DNA from: Propionibacteriaceae bacterium
GTDB lineage: Bacteria; Actinomycetota; Actinomycetes; Propionibacteriales; Propionibacteriaceae
NCBI GenBank assembly: GCA_030532575.1
Contig: JAUNKV010000002.1
Coordinates: forward strand, 1 to 33,040
Direction of reading: 5' to 3'
DNA length: 33,040 nt
Position 1 is the stretch's first letter, and the number at the start of each line of letters is the position of its first letter. Positions 1-8,043 of the stretch are shown here, one piece after another. The notes under the pieces were generated by a model that was not told the origin of the DNA, made no database searches, and was given only the letters and a program-made list of their open reading frames with translations. The position numbers and the translations under genes are program-made.

Positions 1-686
1 CCATCTTCGGAGGCCCCGTCGGGATCGGCGCAGCCATCGCACTCGGAGCAGGCCTATCCGCAGGCGGGAACCTCATCGACCAAGCCACCAACGGCTACCC
101 CATCAATTGGACAGAAGTAGCCGCCTCAGCAGCCTTTGGAACTGCAGGTGGAGCAGCAGGATGGGGCCTCGGTAAAGCCTTCCAATGGGCAGCCAAAACC
201 CCACTCGGCCAAAGCGCCATCAACTGGGCACAACAACAAACCAACCGCATCCCCCTCATCCGCAACATCACAACACGCCTAGGAGCCAACACAGGAGACG
301 ACACACTCACCAAAGTCACAACCGAAGCACTCCCCACCCCAACACCACAACCGCCAACATCTACGCGGATTTCATCTCCACTATGGTCACCAACCAATTC
401 ACGAACAGCCGCACAGAACGCCTTGGCGCACTTCAACAAACATCGAGCAGACTTCCCGCATCTAAGAAATGCCATGGAATACGTTGCCGAGGCACAGGCC
501 TTTGTTCGAACTCCACCTCCAGGCACCCTCTCAAAAATTCGCCCCAATGGGGATATCATCAGATACAGTCAGCAAAGCGATCTCTTCGGGGTCGCGAATT
601 CTTCGGGTGCACCTAGAACATACTTCAAGCCTTCCCCTAGTGTGCATAACCACCCTACAAATTTGGACTACTTCAATGATCAATGA
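1..686 (+). CDS. C-terminal part of a secreted polymorphic toxin (5' end outside window)
   Basis: The frame is open from the left edge (first whole codon at base 3) to a TGA at 684-686, so the N-terminus is missing. The first ~75 residues are rich in Gly and Ala (GGPVGIGAAIALGAG and similar), like the hydrophobic pre-toxin segments of large WXG/LXG or Rhs-type exported toxins. A Thr/Pro-rich linker follows (around bases 320-400). The last ~90 residues form a compact polar domain with the pattern HFNKH..DF, EYV..A..F, G..SKIRPNGDIIRY, FGV...GAPRTYFKP and a terminal NLDYF. I associate this layout of His, Arg, Tyr and Thr with C-terminal nuclease toxins of the barnase/EndoU/colicin-like (BECR) group, but that assignment is inference. 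The next gene overlaps its end by 11 bases, as immunity genes do. Codon use is richer in A (aac, caa, aca) than the rest of the window, consistent with transfer. Confidence 0.7.
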   Translation, partial: IFGGPVGIGAAIALGAGLSAGGNLIDQATNGYPINWTEVAASAAFGTAGGAAGWGLGKAFQWAAKTPLGQSAINWAQQQTNRIPLIRNITTRLGANTGDDTLTKVTTEALPTPTPQPPTSTRISSPLWSPTNSRTAAQNALAHFNKHRADFPHLRNAMEYVAEAQAFVRTPPPGTLSKIRPNGDIIRYSQQSDLFGVANSSGAPRTYFKPSPSVHNHPTNLDYFNDQ

Positions 687-972
687 AATAGATTCTTACT
701 GTCGCGTTTGCGGCTATCGCCCTCCTGCCCCACCTTGGGGGATTAACGGACAAGATCCATCGTTTGACATTTGCCCTTGCTGCGGCGTCGAGTGGGGCTA
801 TGAAGATTCTTCACCAGCCGGCATTGCACAATATCGGAATCGATGGCTTGCAGCTGGAGCAAAATGGCATGACAGGCGGATCCCAGATGATGGCCTTGAC
901 ACGACAACTCGCATGGCGCGAGTGCTTCAAGAGCAAAAGAATACAGATTCGCAGACGAACTCACATCCATGA
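676..972 (+). CDS. Small cysteine-rich CPCC protein, probable immunity protein
   Basis: This is a 98-residue protein whose ATG (676) lies inside the last codons of the toxin gene, in another frame, so the two are probably translationally coupled. It has a CRVCGY motif near residue 9 and an ICPCCGVEWGYED motif near residue 36. The two pairs of cysteines could form a zinc ribbon. The remainder (YR.RW...GAKW, then a charged tail) is soluble, with no signal peptide or membrane segment. Short CPCC proteins of this type are common next to polymorphic toxin C-termini, and the position directly after a toxin end supports an immunity role that neutralises the toxin in the cytoplasm. A general zinc-binding protein without immunity function cannot be excluded from sequence alone. 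Confidence 0.75.
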   Translation: MINEIDSYCRVCGYRPPAPPWGINGQDPSFDICPCCGVEWGYEDSSPAGIAQYRNRWLAAGAKWHDRRIPDDGLDTTTRMARVLQEQKNTDSQTNSHP

Positions 973-973
973 A

Positions 974-1072
974 AAAGTTGACAGATCAAACTCCAGTAGA
1001 GGGCCAGAGCACGGCAAACGGATTCTGGCCAACGACCCCGATGGAACCGTCTATCTTTGGACCGTGGACTAG
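974..1072 (+). pseudogene. Possible orphan C-terminal tail of a toxin
   Basis: Between the CPCC gene and the next gene, the frame that ends with TAG at 1070-1072 encodes a protein-like tail (GKRILANDPDGTVYLWTVD). The stop directly abuts the ribosome binding site AGGAAGG of the following gene, the spacing expected of a toxin followed by its immunity gene. No start codon or N-terminal domain is visible, and upstream the frame runs through the CPCC gene in a different phase. I read it as a displaced toxin tail. It may also be a chance open stretch. Confidence 0.3.
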
Positions 1073-1081
1073 GAAGGAATC

Positions 1082-1771
1082 ATGCTGGCCGTGTTCGAGA
1101 ACCGCCTCGCCCCGCTCACCTATGCCTTGGGGTTCCTCAACGCCAAGGCCCATGAAGTGACCGAAGCCATCACCCGCTTCCTGGCCGGAGCCCCAAACGT
1201 CCCAACCAAGGTCACACAACTGACCGGATCACTCGAGGAAAACCTGCTCCATCTGCAACCACTGACCATCGGAGGCCCCCCTCTCTTGGTAACCTCAACC
1301 AAGCTGGATGGCTGGTCCGCCATCTTCGACGGCCACGCCCAAGGCCAAGGCGTGGAAAACCGCGTCTCCCACATGGCCACCATCATGAACATCCGGGGCT
1401 ACTTCTTTGCATCCGTCTCCCCAGCAGCCGGACCAACCCACCCATTGGGAGGAAGACACTTCCACGTCCTTGGGCCTGAAGCCAAATTCGGCCAGGTCCG
1501 CGTGGTCAACCTGATCGAGAACAACCCTGGAAAATGGGTCTTCGAGCTCTCCGGAGAGCCCCACCCCTACGAAGATCTCGATGTCTACAACAAACGTCGC
1601 AAAGCGGACCGACTCACCAACGACATGCTTCTCGAATACAGCACCTCCGTAGGCCTCCACCCTTGGGACGAAAACTTCTACCAGAACCCCTCCTACCTCA
1701 TCACCAACCAACAACCAAAAATACGCCAATACACCCTCACCGAAGCACGAAAGAAACTCAAGCTGGAATGA
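1082..1771 (+). CDS. Unrecognised 229-aa soluble protein, candidate immunity protein
   Basis: ATG at 1082 is preceded by AGGAAGG with good spacing. The protein is cytoplasmic in character: no signal peptide, no membrane segment, mixed charge, Lys/Arg-rich C-terminus (LTEARKKLKLE). A central stretch, DGWSAIFDGHAQGQG followed by VSHMATIMNIRGYFF, resembles in layout (W.A.FDG...G, then V.HMA....RG) small proteins I have seen beside polymorphic toxins, but I do not recognise a named family. Its place downstream of a toxin end and the CPCC gene, with the same low-GC codon use, suggests a second immunity gene of the same module. A structural or regulatory role is possible. The function is unknown. 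Confidence 0.65.
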   Translation: MLAVFENRLAPLTYALGFLNAKAHEVTEAITRFLAGAPNVPTKVTQLTGSLEENLLHLQPLTIGGPPLLVTSTKLDGWSAIFDGHAQGQGVENRVSHMATIMNIRGYFFASVSPAAGPTHPLGGRHFHVLGPEAKFGQVRVVNLIENNPGKWVFELSGEPHPYEDLDVYNKRRKADRLTNDMLLEYSTSVGLHPWDENFYQNPSYLITNQQPKIRQYTLTEARKKLKLE

Positions 1772-1894
1772 ACCGACAACTTCAAGAGACCTACCAAAGT
1801 TGACGCCCCTGAGCGGGACTTGGGAACAGCGACTGATCGGCCCGAACAGCTGATTCTGTGTCGACAACTGTGCCAGGCTGCACGGGGAGCCAGA

Positions 1895-1930
1895 GGACTC
1901 GACCGTCAGACTCAACTCGACCAGCGGAAA
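1895..1930 (+). repeat. Fragment of an intergenic REP-like repeat
   Basis: The segment begins GGACTCGACC and ends CTCGACCAGCGGAAA. The same boundary words occur in the repeat cluster downstream of pknB (26480-26535 and 26543-26588). It lies in non-coding DNA after the putative immunity gene. From 1772 to 1961 I see no convincing gene. Confidence 0.35.
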
Positions 1931-1961
1931 ATCGATATGAACGACCCCCTGAATCCCTTGA

Positions 1962-2165
1962 CCTCCCTCAACCCACGGGAGACTCCAGCACCCAGAGAAA
2001 ACCAAGATTCGATACACCAACTCAGCTAGAGAGAAGATCAGTAGATTGGTCAACACAGCTCCGGCTGATTGGCCCGAGATCGAGAGCTTCTGCCACACCT
2101 TCATCAGCAAAGTTGACGATGACCTCAGACAGCTCGGCTTGAATCCAGACGAGATCATCAGATGA
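1962..2165 (+). pseudogene. 3' remnant of an unidentified gene
   Basis: Frame 3 is open from 1962 to a TGA at 2163-2165. From about 2004 it encodes a natural-looking protein end (SAREKISRLVNTAPADWPE, then FCHTFISKVDDDLRQLGLN and PDEIIR). There is no ATG or GTG; the only possible start is a TTG at 2046 with no ribosome binding site. Three stops lie just upstream in the same frame. It is best read as the surviving C-terminus of a decayed gene of the toxin/immunity region. A hairpin (2201-2226) follows it, as a terminator would. Confidence 0.4.
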
Positions 2166-2200
2166 CGGAGCGTCGTTCATCACGACTCACGCCCGCACCT

Positions 2201-2226
2201 CCCGCCCGCTGCTCACACCGGGCGGG
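2201..2226 (+). terminator. GC-rich hairpin, possible terminator
   Basis: CCCGCCCG (2201-2208) pairs perfectly with CGGGCGGG (2219-2226) across a 10-nt loop. There is no T run. It sits 36 bases after the remnant gene end and before the aldo/keto reductase. The rest of 2227-2353 shows no gene. Confidence 0.5.
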
Positions 2227-2353
2227 CGAGCTTGACGGATGCGCCCGTGCCGAGACCTGGTGACGGTGCGCAGGGACCCACCAAGACTCGACACGACGCG
2301 CGGCCTTCGTCGTTCTCGCCCCGTCGTTTGGCCGGGCGGTGTTGAATGGGGTC

Positions 2354-3181
2354 ATGACGAGTTCTCCCATCATCACCCTGAACGACGGTGTCCAGATTCC
2401 CCAGCTCGGCCTGGGCACCTGGCAGATGACCGACGACGAGGCCACCGCCTCGGTGCTGAAGGCCCTGGAGGTGGGGTATCGACACATCGACGGGGCCGCG
2501 ATCTACCGCAACGAGGTGGGGGTCGGCAAGGCCATCAGGGAGTCCGGGCTGCCGCGTGAGGAGATCTTCCTCACCACGAAGCTGTGGAATGCCGTGCAGG
2601 GCCGGGAGCTGGCCCGCGCCGGGTTGGAGCGCTCCCTGGAGAAGCTCGGCATGGATCAGGTCGATCTCTACCTCATCCACTGGCCGTGCCCGGCGAAGGA
2701 CCTGTACGTCGAGACCTGGGAGCAACTCATCGACTTCCGCTCCGAGGGCCTGGTGAAGTCCATCGGCGTGTGCAACTTCCTGCCTGAGCACCTCGACGCC
2801 ATCGTCGACGAGACCGGCATCACGCCGTCGGTGAACCAGATCGAGCTGCACCCCACCTTCCAGCCCGACGACCTCATCACCCACTGCGACGACCTCGGCA
2901 TCACCATCGAGAGCTGGTCGCCGCTCGGCCAGGCCCACGACCTGGCCAACCCAGCGGTGACCGCCATCGCGGAGCGACTGGGCGCGACCCCGGCCCAGGT
3001 CGTGATCCGCTGGCACATGGACCGCGGTTTCGTCGTCATCCCGAAGTCGAAGACCCCGGAGCGGATCGCCTCCAACTTCCAGGCCCTGGACCTCTCCCTC
3101 ACCGCCGAGGACCGGGCCGCCATCGACGCGCTGAACGCCGACAACCGCATCGGCCCCAACCCACTCGACCTCAACGAGTGA
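2354..3181 (+). CDS. Aldo/keto reductase (AKR5-like, 2,5-diketo-gluconate reductase type)
   Basis: This 275-residue protein is the usual length for a single-domain aldo/keto reductase, an NADPH-dependent (beta/alpha)8 barrel that reduces aldehydes and ketones to alcohols in the cytoplasm. The catalytic tetrad is visible: Asp in YRHIDGA, Tyr in AIYRNE, Lys in LTTKLWN and His in LIHWP. The cofactor signature near the C-terminus is present (VVIPKSKTPERIASNF). The start chosen is ATG 2354, where the family alignment begins; GTG 2339 and TTG 2342 are in frame upstream but lack a good ribosome binding site. It is a single gene, convergent with the export operon on its right. The physiological substrate cannot be read from the sequence. 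Confidence 0.93.
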   Translation: MTSSPIITLNDGVQIPQLGLGTWQMTDDEATASVLKALEVGYRHIDGAAIYRNEVGVGKAIRESGLPREEIFLTTKLWNAVQGRELARAGLERSLEKLGMDQVDLYLIHWPCPAKDLYVETWEQLIDFRSEGLVKSIGVCNFLPEHLDAIVDETGITPSVNQIELHPTFQPDDLITHCDDLGITIESWSPLGQAHDLANPAVTAIAERLGATPAQVVIRWHMDRGFVVIPKSKTPERIASNFQALDLSLTAEDRAAIDALNADNRIGPNPLDLNE

Positions 3182-3187
3182 CCCTGA

Positions 3188-3237
3188 CCCGGCTGGCCGT
3201 GACGTGTCGCCTTCTTGATGTGTCACGCCCAGCCGGG
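3188..3237. terminator. Bidirectional terminator between convergent genes
   Basis: An interrupted long hairpin: CCCGGCTGG (3188-3196) pairs with CCAGCCGGG (3229-3237), then after a C/C mismatch CGTGAC (3198-3203) pairs with GTCACG (3222-3227), around an 18-nt loop. It fills the gap between the aldo/keto reductase and the ABC ATPase, so it can serve both strands. Confidence 0.75.
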
Positions 3238-3248
3238 GATCAACGCCC

Positions 3249-4010
3249 TCAGAAACCTTGGCCCCGCAGCCAGGTCAGCAGGTCGTCCTGCCTCGCCGTC
3301 GCCTCGGCCGGATGCCACCGGCCGAGGGACCGTGAGGCGACGAGGCGGCCGTCGCGCAGGTAGACCACACGGTCCGCTCGGGCCGCGCAGGCCGGGCCGT
3401 GGGTGACCATCACGATGGTGCGCCCCTCCTCGTGGATGCCGGAGAAGGCGTCCATCACCTCGGTGGTCATGGAGCTGTTGAGCGCCCCGGTCGGCTCGTC
3501 GGCGAACACGATGGCCGGTTCCCCGGCGAGCGCCCGACAGATCGAGGCCCGCTGCAGCTGCCCGCCGGAGACCTCCGTGATGCCGTGGCCCCTGACGTGC
3601 CCGATCCCGAACCGGTCCAGCAGCGCATCCACCCGGGCCACCACCGCATCCCCCTGCTTCGGTGCGGCCTTGAGGGCTGGCAACAGCACGTTGTCCCGAA
3701 TGTTCAGATTCGGCAGGAAGTAGGGCTGCTGGAACACGAACCCCATCCGGGTCAGCCGTACCCGACTCATCTGGTCATCATTCAGTCCCGTGAGGTCGCG
3801 CCCCTCCAGCCGTACCGATCCCGTCGTCGGGCGATCCATGCCGCTGATGCTGTACAGCAGCGTCGACTTCCCGGACCCGGAGGCCCCCATGATGACGACG
3901 AACTCGCCCTGCTCCACAGTCAGGTCGATGCCGTGCAGCACCTCGGTCGGGGGATCGGTGCTCATGTAGGTCTTCGTGATTCCTGTGCATTCAAGGACGA
4001 TCTGAGTCAT
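3249..4010 (-). CDS. ABC transporter ATPase of the LolD/MacB/FtsE class
   Basis: A 253-residue nucleotide-binding subunit. Walker A is GASGSGKST (around residue 42), the Q-loop region is FVFQQPYFLPN, the signature is VSGGQLQR, Walker B is IVFADEPTGALN and the H-loop is MVTHG. The EPTGALN form and the PTEVLHGIDLTVEQGEF start are typical of ATPases that partner FtsX-fold permeases in lipoprotein release or peptide/drug efflux. It starts 9 bases after the permease gene on the same strand, and is the last gene of the operon MFS-permease-ATPase, ending at a bidirectional hairpin. It energises the neighbouring permease at the inner face of the membrane. Such pairs often give resistance to antimicrobial peptides, but the substrate is unknown. 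Confidence 0.93.
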   Translation of the reverse strand: MTQIVLECTGITKTYMSTDPPTEVLHGIDLTVEQGEFVVIMGASGSGKSTLLYSISGMDRPTTGSVRLEGRDLTGLNDDQMSRVRLTRMGFVFQQPYFLPNLNIRDNVLLPALKAAPKQGDAVVARVDALLDRFGIGHVRGHGITEVSGGQLQRASICRALAGEPAIVFADEPTGALNSSMTTEVMDAFSGIHEEGRTIVMVTHGPACAARADRVVYLRDGRLVASRSLGRWHPAEATARQDDLLTWLRGQGF

Positions 4011-4019
4011 GTCGAACTC

Positions 4020-6407
4020 CTATCGGTTGAGCCATTGGCTGGTTTCACCGCGGCTGAGACCTGCGGTGACGAGGACGGCGACCAACAGGCCGACCGCCAT
4101 GAGGGTCAAGGGATAGCCGACGAGGACCACCCACGGTTGGGTGATGAACCGCAGGCTCGCCAGACCGAACCCTGAGGCCGAGATCAGGGTGCTGACGGCC
4201 GCCTCGCCGAGGGTCGAGGCAATGAGCGTGCCGAGCACCGTCCCGACGGCGACCATGAGGGCCGTTTTGAACCTCACCTGGGCGATCAACTCCCTGCGCG
4301 AGAATCCGAGCGCAGCCAGCACCCCCATCCGTCGGCGCTCCCTGGCGAGCCGAAGCTTCAGGAACAGTGCGGTGATGAGTCCTGCCACCGCGAGCCCGAA
4401 CCCGAAGGACAGCCAAGCAGCACTGCGGAACGCATCCGTGATGCCGGAGAGGGTCTGGGTCACGTACTCCTGCATCGGCACGATGCTGGCCTGGCTGAAC
4501 CGCTCGCCGTACTCCTGGCTGATCCCGGCCGGGTCGGTGCCCTCGGTGACATCCGCATAGATGATGTGGCTGACAGCGTCGCCCGGGGCCTCACCCTGCA
4601 TCTTGGCGGTGCGACCCCCGCTGGTGACGTCCTGGTAGATGCCGGAGACCTCGACGGCGCTCTCCCGGCCATCTCGACGCACTGCCAGGGTGTCACCCAC
4701 CGTCACGCCGTAGTGGTCGGCGTTCAGCACCGACAACGCGATCTGTCCCTCGGCGGGGCGCTGCCCGGAGAGGAATTCGACGGTACCGCGCGAATGGTCC
4801 CCGACCTCCACCCGCAGGCTCTCCCAGCCCTCCGGTCCGCGAGCCTCGTCCAGGACGGTGCCGAAGGTCCGGATGTCGTCCACCCTCGGGTCGGCCTCCA
4901 TTGCGGCCACCAGGTCGGCGCGCACGGTGGTGACCTCGTCGAAGAACTGCAGGTCGGCGCGCACATCGGCGAGCGGGGCACCCATGTAGGTGACGAACCG
5001 GGGGCTGGAGAAGGTGGTGAGCAGGTTCATCGGCAGGATCAGCAGCAGCGCGGTGAGGCAGAACACCACCGGGATCAGCAGCCACTGCCGAAGCTCCGCC
5101 CGAAGGTCGATCCACGCCAACCCGAGCCCGACCCCGCCACTGCCCAGCCGGGCGCGACGGGCCTGCCTCGCTGCGCGCACGGCCCGCCTGGCGGTCTGTT
5201 TCTCGTCCATCAGGCTGCCGTGGACCAGGGCACCCACCACCTCGACGCGACGCACCCCACGCAGGATTCCCCGGCAGATGCCGACCACCAGCAGGTACAC
5301 CAGCACCAGGGCGACGACCGGGGCCAGCACCGTCGCCACCCCGGCATCGGGGCTGGCGTAGTTCTTGGCGATGTTCTGGGTGAGCAACGATGTGGCGGCG
5401 ACACCGAGCAGCCCACCGAGGAGGCAGGCGATGAGGGCCATCAGGCTGTACTTGCCGAGATACAGCCCGGTGATGGCCTTGGTGGGCAGCCCGAGTGCGC
5501 GCATCACGCCGATCTGGCGCACCTCGTCCTCCATCGTTCCCTTGATGATGAATCGCAGGTTGACAAGGGCGATGACCACCAGCAGCAGGCTGGCGAAGAC
5601 CAGGGCGATGGCGACCAGGCCGTCGCTGAAGACGTTGACCAGCCGGATCATGTCGAAGGTGACGGCCTGGCCGTTCCTCGGCAGTGACTCGTCGGCCTCG
5701 TAGGCGGTCTGCAGCTGCCCGATCTGCGAGGTGTCGGTGACCCGGTACTCGACGATGATCTCCGGACTGCCACCCCCGGCCTCGGCCAGAGCGGCGAAGT
5801 CGCCCGGGGAGATGACGAAGCGGGTGGCCGAGGACAGCGAGGAGGCCATCTGGGCGTCGCGGACGAAACCGGCGACGGTGAAGGACTTCACCCCGCTGCC
5901 CGTCTGGATCTGCAGCACATCCCCCACCAGCAGATGGAACCGGGACTCGTAGGCGACGGGGACGTAGACCTCACCGTCGGAGGGACGGACGGCGGCGCCA
6001 TCGGCGTCGAGCAGCAGATCGAAGGACTCGTTCTGGCTGACAAAGAGGTTGTCGATGAGACTCTCGGCCATGCTGCCGGACTCCCCCGTCGTGGGGCGGG
6101 ACCAGGTCAGCGACGCCGAGTCGTGGCCGATCATCTCCTCGACCAGCCACGAGTCGATCTCAGGGTGCTCGGCGGCGAACCGCTCCAGGGCCGCCGGGTC
6201 GTACGGACCGACGTGCATCTGCAGGAAGTGAGGTGGCCTGGCCTCGTCGAACAGCTTGTTGACGCCGCCGACCAGGCGTTCCATCACCATGCAGCCGGTG
6301 GCCATGAGGAAGGCGCTCAGCACCAGGATGGCCAACAGCGCGAGGTTCACCCCCCAGTTGCGCACCAGGTCGTTGCGCGAATACCGAAGATACAACCATT
6401 CCTTCAT
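4020..6407 (-). CDS. Two-module FtsX-like ABC transporter permease
   Basis: A 795-residue membrane protein. One membrane segment lies near the N-terminus (ALLAILVLSAFLMATGC), followed by a ~220-residue extracytoplasmic domain and a first FtsX bundle (three segments, about 265-385) with the coupling motif RQIGVMRALGLPTKAI. A second half begins with a membrane segment (WLLIPVVFCLTALLLILP, about 437), has another extracytoplasmic domain and a final FtsX bundle with RRRMGVLAALGFSRREL. This duplicated architecture matches permeases of the MacB/LolCE-like mechanotransmission group in Gram-positives. It overlaps the MFS gene by 4 bases (ATGA) and is followed closely by its ATPase, so the three genes are translated together. 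Likely role: export of a peptide, lipid or drug; the substrate is unknown. Confidence 0.92.
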   Translation of the reverse strand: MKEWLYLRYSRNDLVRNWGVNLALLAILVLSAFLMATGCMVMERLVGGVNKLFDEARPPHFLQMHVGPYDPAALERFAAEHPEIDSWLVEEMIGHDSASLTWSRPTTGESGSMAESLIDNLFVSQNESFDLLLDADGAAVRPSDGEVYVPVAYESRFHLLVGDVLQIQTGSGVKSFTVAGFVRDAQMASSLSSATRFVISPGDFAALAEAGGGSPEIIVEYRVTDTSQIGQLQTAYEADESLPRNGQAVTFDMIRLVNVFSDGLVAIALVFASLLLVVIALVNLRFIIKGTMEDEVRQIGVMRALGLPTKAITGLYLGKYSLMALIACLLGGLLGVAATSLLTQNIAKNYASPDAGVATVLAPVVALVLVYLLVVGICRGILRGVRRVEVVGALVHGSLMDEKQTARRAVRAARQARRARLGSGGVGLGLAWIDLRAELRQWLLIPVVFCLTALLLILPMNLLTTFSSPRFVTYMGAPLADVRADLQFFDEVTTVRADLVAAMEADPRVDDIRTFGTVLDEARGPEGWESLRVEVGDHSRGTVEFLSGQRPAEGQIALSVLNADHYGVTVGDTLAVRRDGRESAVEVSGIYQDVTSGGRTAKMQGEAPGDAVSHIIYADVTEGTDPAGISQEYGERFSQASIVPMQEYVTQTLSGITDAFRSAAWLSFGFGLAVAGLITALFLKLRLARERRRMGVLAALGFSRRELIAQVRFKTALMVAVGTVLGTLIASTLGEAAVSTLISASGFGLASLRFITQPWVVLVGYPLTLMAVGLLVAVLVTAGLSRGETSQWLNR

Positions 6408-7714
6408 GACTGGTCCTTTTGGGATTGCACGGCCAACGACCGGATGGCGTGGCTTCGGGGTACCAGGGCAGCGATGCCGACCAACAGGACCCCGACGACC
6501 ATGAGGATGAGTCCGATGCCCCGGGACTCGCCAACCCCGATGAGCGCACCGACACTGTCGGTCAGGGCGCCACCGTCACGCAGCAGAGGGTTGAACACGT
6601 GGTCGGCCAGGAAACCGGAGACTGCGTAGGCCACGATGTAGCCGAGTTGGGAGATCAACCCCATGAGTCCCCAGACCTTTCCCTGGGTGTCGTTCGGGAT
6701 GGCAGACCTCACCAGCACCTCGACGGCGGTGTTGAGCGGCGGCAGGATCAGGAAGAACCCGAAGGCCATCACCCCGATCGCGAGCACGTTGGGGATGGCC
6801 CCCATGAAGAACACCACCACACCGCCGCCGACCAGGCACCAAGCGATCCAGGCGATCCACGAACCCTTCATGTTGAACACCCCGATGATGAGGCTGGCCA
6901 CGACCATGCCGACTGCGGCGACGGAGCGGACGACGCCAAGGGTGGTCTCATCCGAGAGGTCCAGCAGCATCGGGGTGAGCAGGGTCTGCAGGAAGCCCAT
7001 GCAGAAGGTGACGAGCGTGAGGAGCAGCATCAGCGTCATGATTCCGGGGCTGTTGCCCAGGAAGCGGCACCCTTGCCTGAAGTCAGCCCAGAACCCACTG
7101 TCCGGGGTACGTCGAGGGGTTCTGACGGTTCGCCAGACCAGCACCATGGCGCTGGTCGTGACCACCATCGTCGCGATGTCGATGGTCACGACGACGGTGA
7201 TGTCGTACGCGGCCATGAGCAGCCCGGCGACAGCGGGGGAGATCAGGTACTGCGACGCTGCGGCCAGCTGGACCAACCCACCGGCCCGGGCGTACTGCTC
7301 GGGGGTGAGCAGATCGGTCACCGTGGCACGGTAGGCCGGGTCCATCACTGAGCTGAACACGGAGCTCACTGCTGCGCACAGGCACAACACCACAACGGAT
7401 GCGGTGCCGGTGTGGAAGGCCAGCAGCATCCCCAGCAGCCCGAGCGCGGAGAAGGAGTCCCCGAGGATCATGAGCAGCCGCCGGTCGAACCGGTCCGCAA
7501 GCACCCCGCCCAGGGGGCCGAGCAGCAGCGACGGCAGGAACGCCGCCATGGTCACCAGAGCCACCGAGGTGGTCAGGCCGGACTGTTGGTAGACGTGGAC
7601 CCCGAGCCCGAAGGCGGTGAGCCCGTTGCCGATCCTGGCGATCAGCTGGGCCACCCAGATGACCATGAAGGCGCGGAACTTGGCTACGGTGTCGGTGTGG
7701 GGTTGAGCACTCAT
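6404..7714 (-). CDS. Major facilitator superfamily efflux permease (MFS_3 / macrolide-efflux type)
   Basis: A 436-residue protein with about twelve hydrophobic segments. The loop after segment 2 carries the MFS signature LGGVLADRFDRRLLM. Overall layout resembles MFS exporters of the MefA/EntS group: a short N-terminus, WVAQLIARIGNGLTAFGLG in segment 1, and a PNDTQGKVWGL loop in the second half. It starts at ATG 7714 with AGGAGT 3 bases upstream and is the first gene of the operon, overlapping the permease by 4 bases. Proton-driven efflux of a small molecule is the family role. An MFS exporter co-transcribed with an FtsX-type ABC exporter suggests a shared antibiotic or toxic-peptide response, which is inference. 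Confidence 0.9.
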   Translation of the reverse strand: MSAQPHTDTVAKFRAFMVIWVAQLIARIGNGLTAFGLGVHVYQQSGLTTSVALVTMAAFLPSLLLGPLGGVLADRFDRRLLMILGDSFSALGLLGMLLAFHTGTASVVVLCLCAAVSSVFSSVMDPAYRATVTDLLTPEQYARAGGLVQLAAASQYLISPAVAGLLMAAYDITVVVTIDIATMVVTTSAMVLVWRTVRTPRRTPDSGFWADFRQGCRFLGNSPGIMTLMLLLTLVTFCMGFLQTLLTPMLLDLSDETTLGVVRSVAAVGMVVASLIIGVFNMKGSWIAWIAWCLVGGGVVVFFMGAIPNVLAIGVMAFGFFLILPPLNTAVEVLVRSAIPNDTQGKVWGLMGLISQLGYIVAYAVSGFLADHVFNPLLRDGGALTDSVGALIGVGESRGIGLILMVVGVLLVGIAALVPRSHAIRSLAVQSQKDQS

Positions 7715-7808
7715 GGGACTCCTGTCATTGCCCGGAAGATCACGGCAACCTGCCCCGGCGACGATGCAAGGTCCACGGGCCCTCCTTGACCCCAGCCTCC
7801 CTCGGAGA

Positions 7809-7865
7809 TCATGGGTTCATGTTAGAGGGTGCGCGGTGAGGTGGGATCGTCGCGAGGATCGTCAT
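7809..7865 (-). CDS. Possible 18-codon leader peptide upstream of the efflux operon
   Basis: Between the divergent efflux operon and ugd lie 329 bases (7715-8043) with no full-size gene. On the efflux strand, an ATG at 7865 opens an 18-codon frame (MTILATIPPHRAPSNMNP) preceded by AGGAA at about 8-nt spacing and ending 95 bases before the MFS start. Short leader frames regulate some antibiotic-efflux operons by attenuation. No strong alternative hairpin pair is evident here, so this is only a candidate. Nothing else in the gap is convincing apart from the ugd promoter box. Confidence 0.2.
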   Translation of the reverse strand: MTILATIPPHRAPSNMNP

Positions 7866-8031
7866 GATGGGTTCCTGGCAAGGCGGACGACGAAGATCAC
7901 ACCGGAGCGTGGCAGTCGAGGAGGTCCGCAGCCAGGGGTCACCAGGGCGACTGCAGTAGATGCCGCCCTCACCGCACGCCCTCTTGTTCCTCTCCGGGTA
8001 GTCACCCAGCAACAAGGTCCACGCACTGCAC

Positions 8032-8037
8032 TACCCT
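8032..8037 (+). promoter_or_regulatory. -10 box for leaderless ugd transcript
   Basis: TACCCT fits TANNNT and ends 6 bases before the ATG at 8044, so transcription would start at or within a base of the start codon. There is no ribosome binding site. No clear -35 element is visible. Confidence 0.45.
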
Positions 8038-8043
8038 TCCCCC

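Noticed and set aside
968-1160. 63-aa frame starting ATGAAAAAG after the CPCC gene
   Set aside because: It runs into the next gene in another frame, has no good ribosome binding site and no protein-like features after the first residues.
4566-5687. 373-aa open frame antisense to the FtsX permease
   Set aside because: High-GC shadow frame rich in Gly, Asp, His and Gln; the opposite strand is a clear membrane protein.
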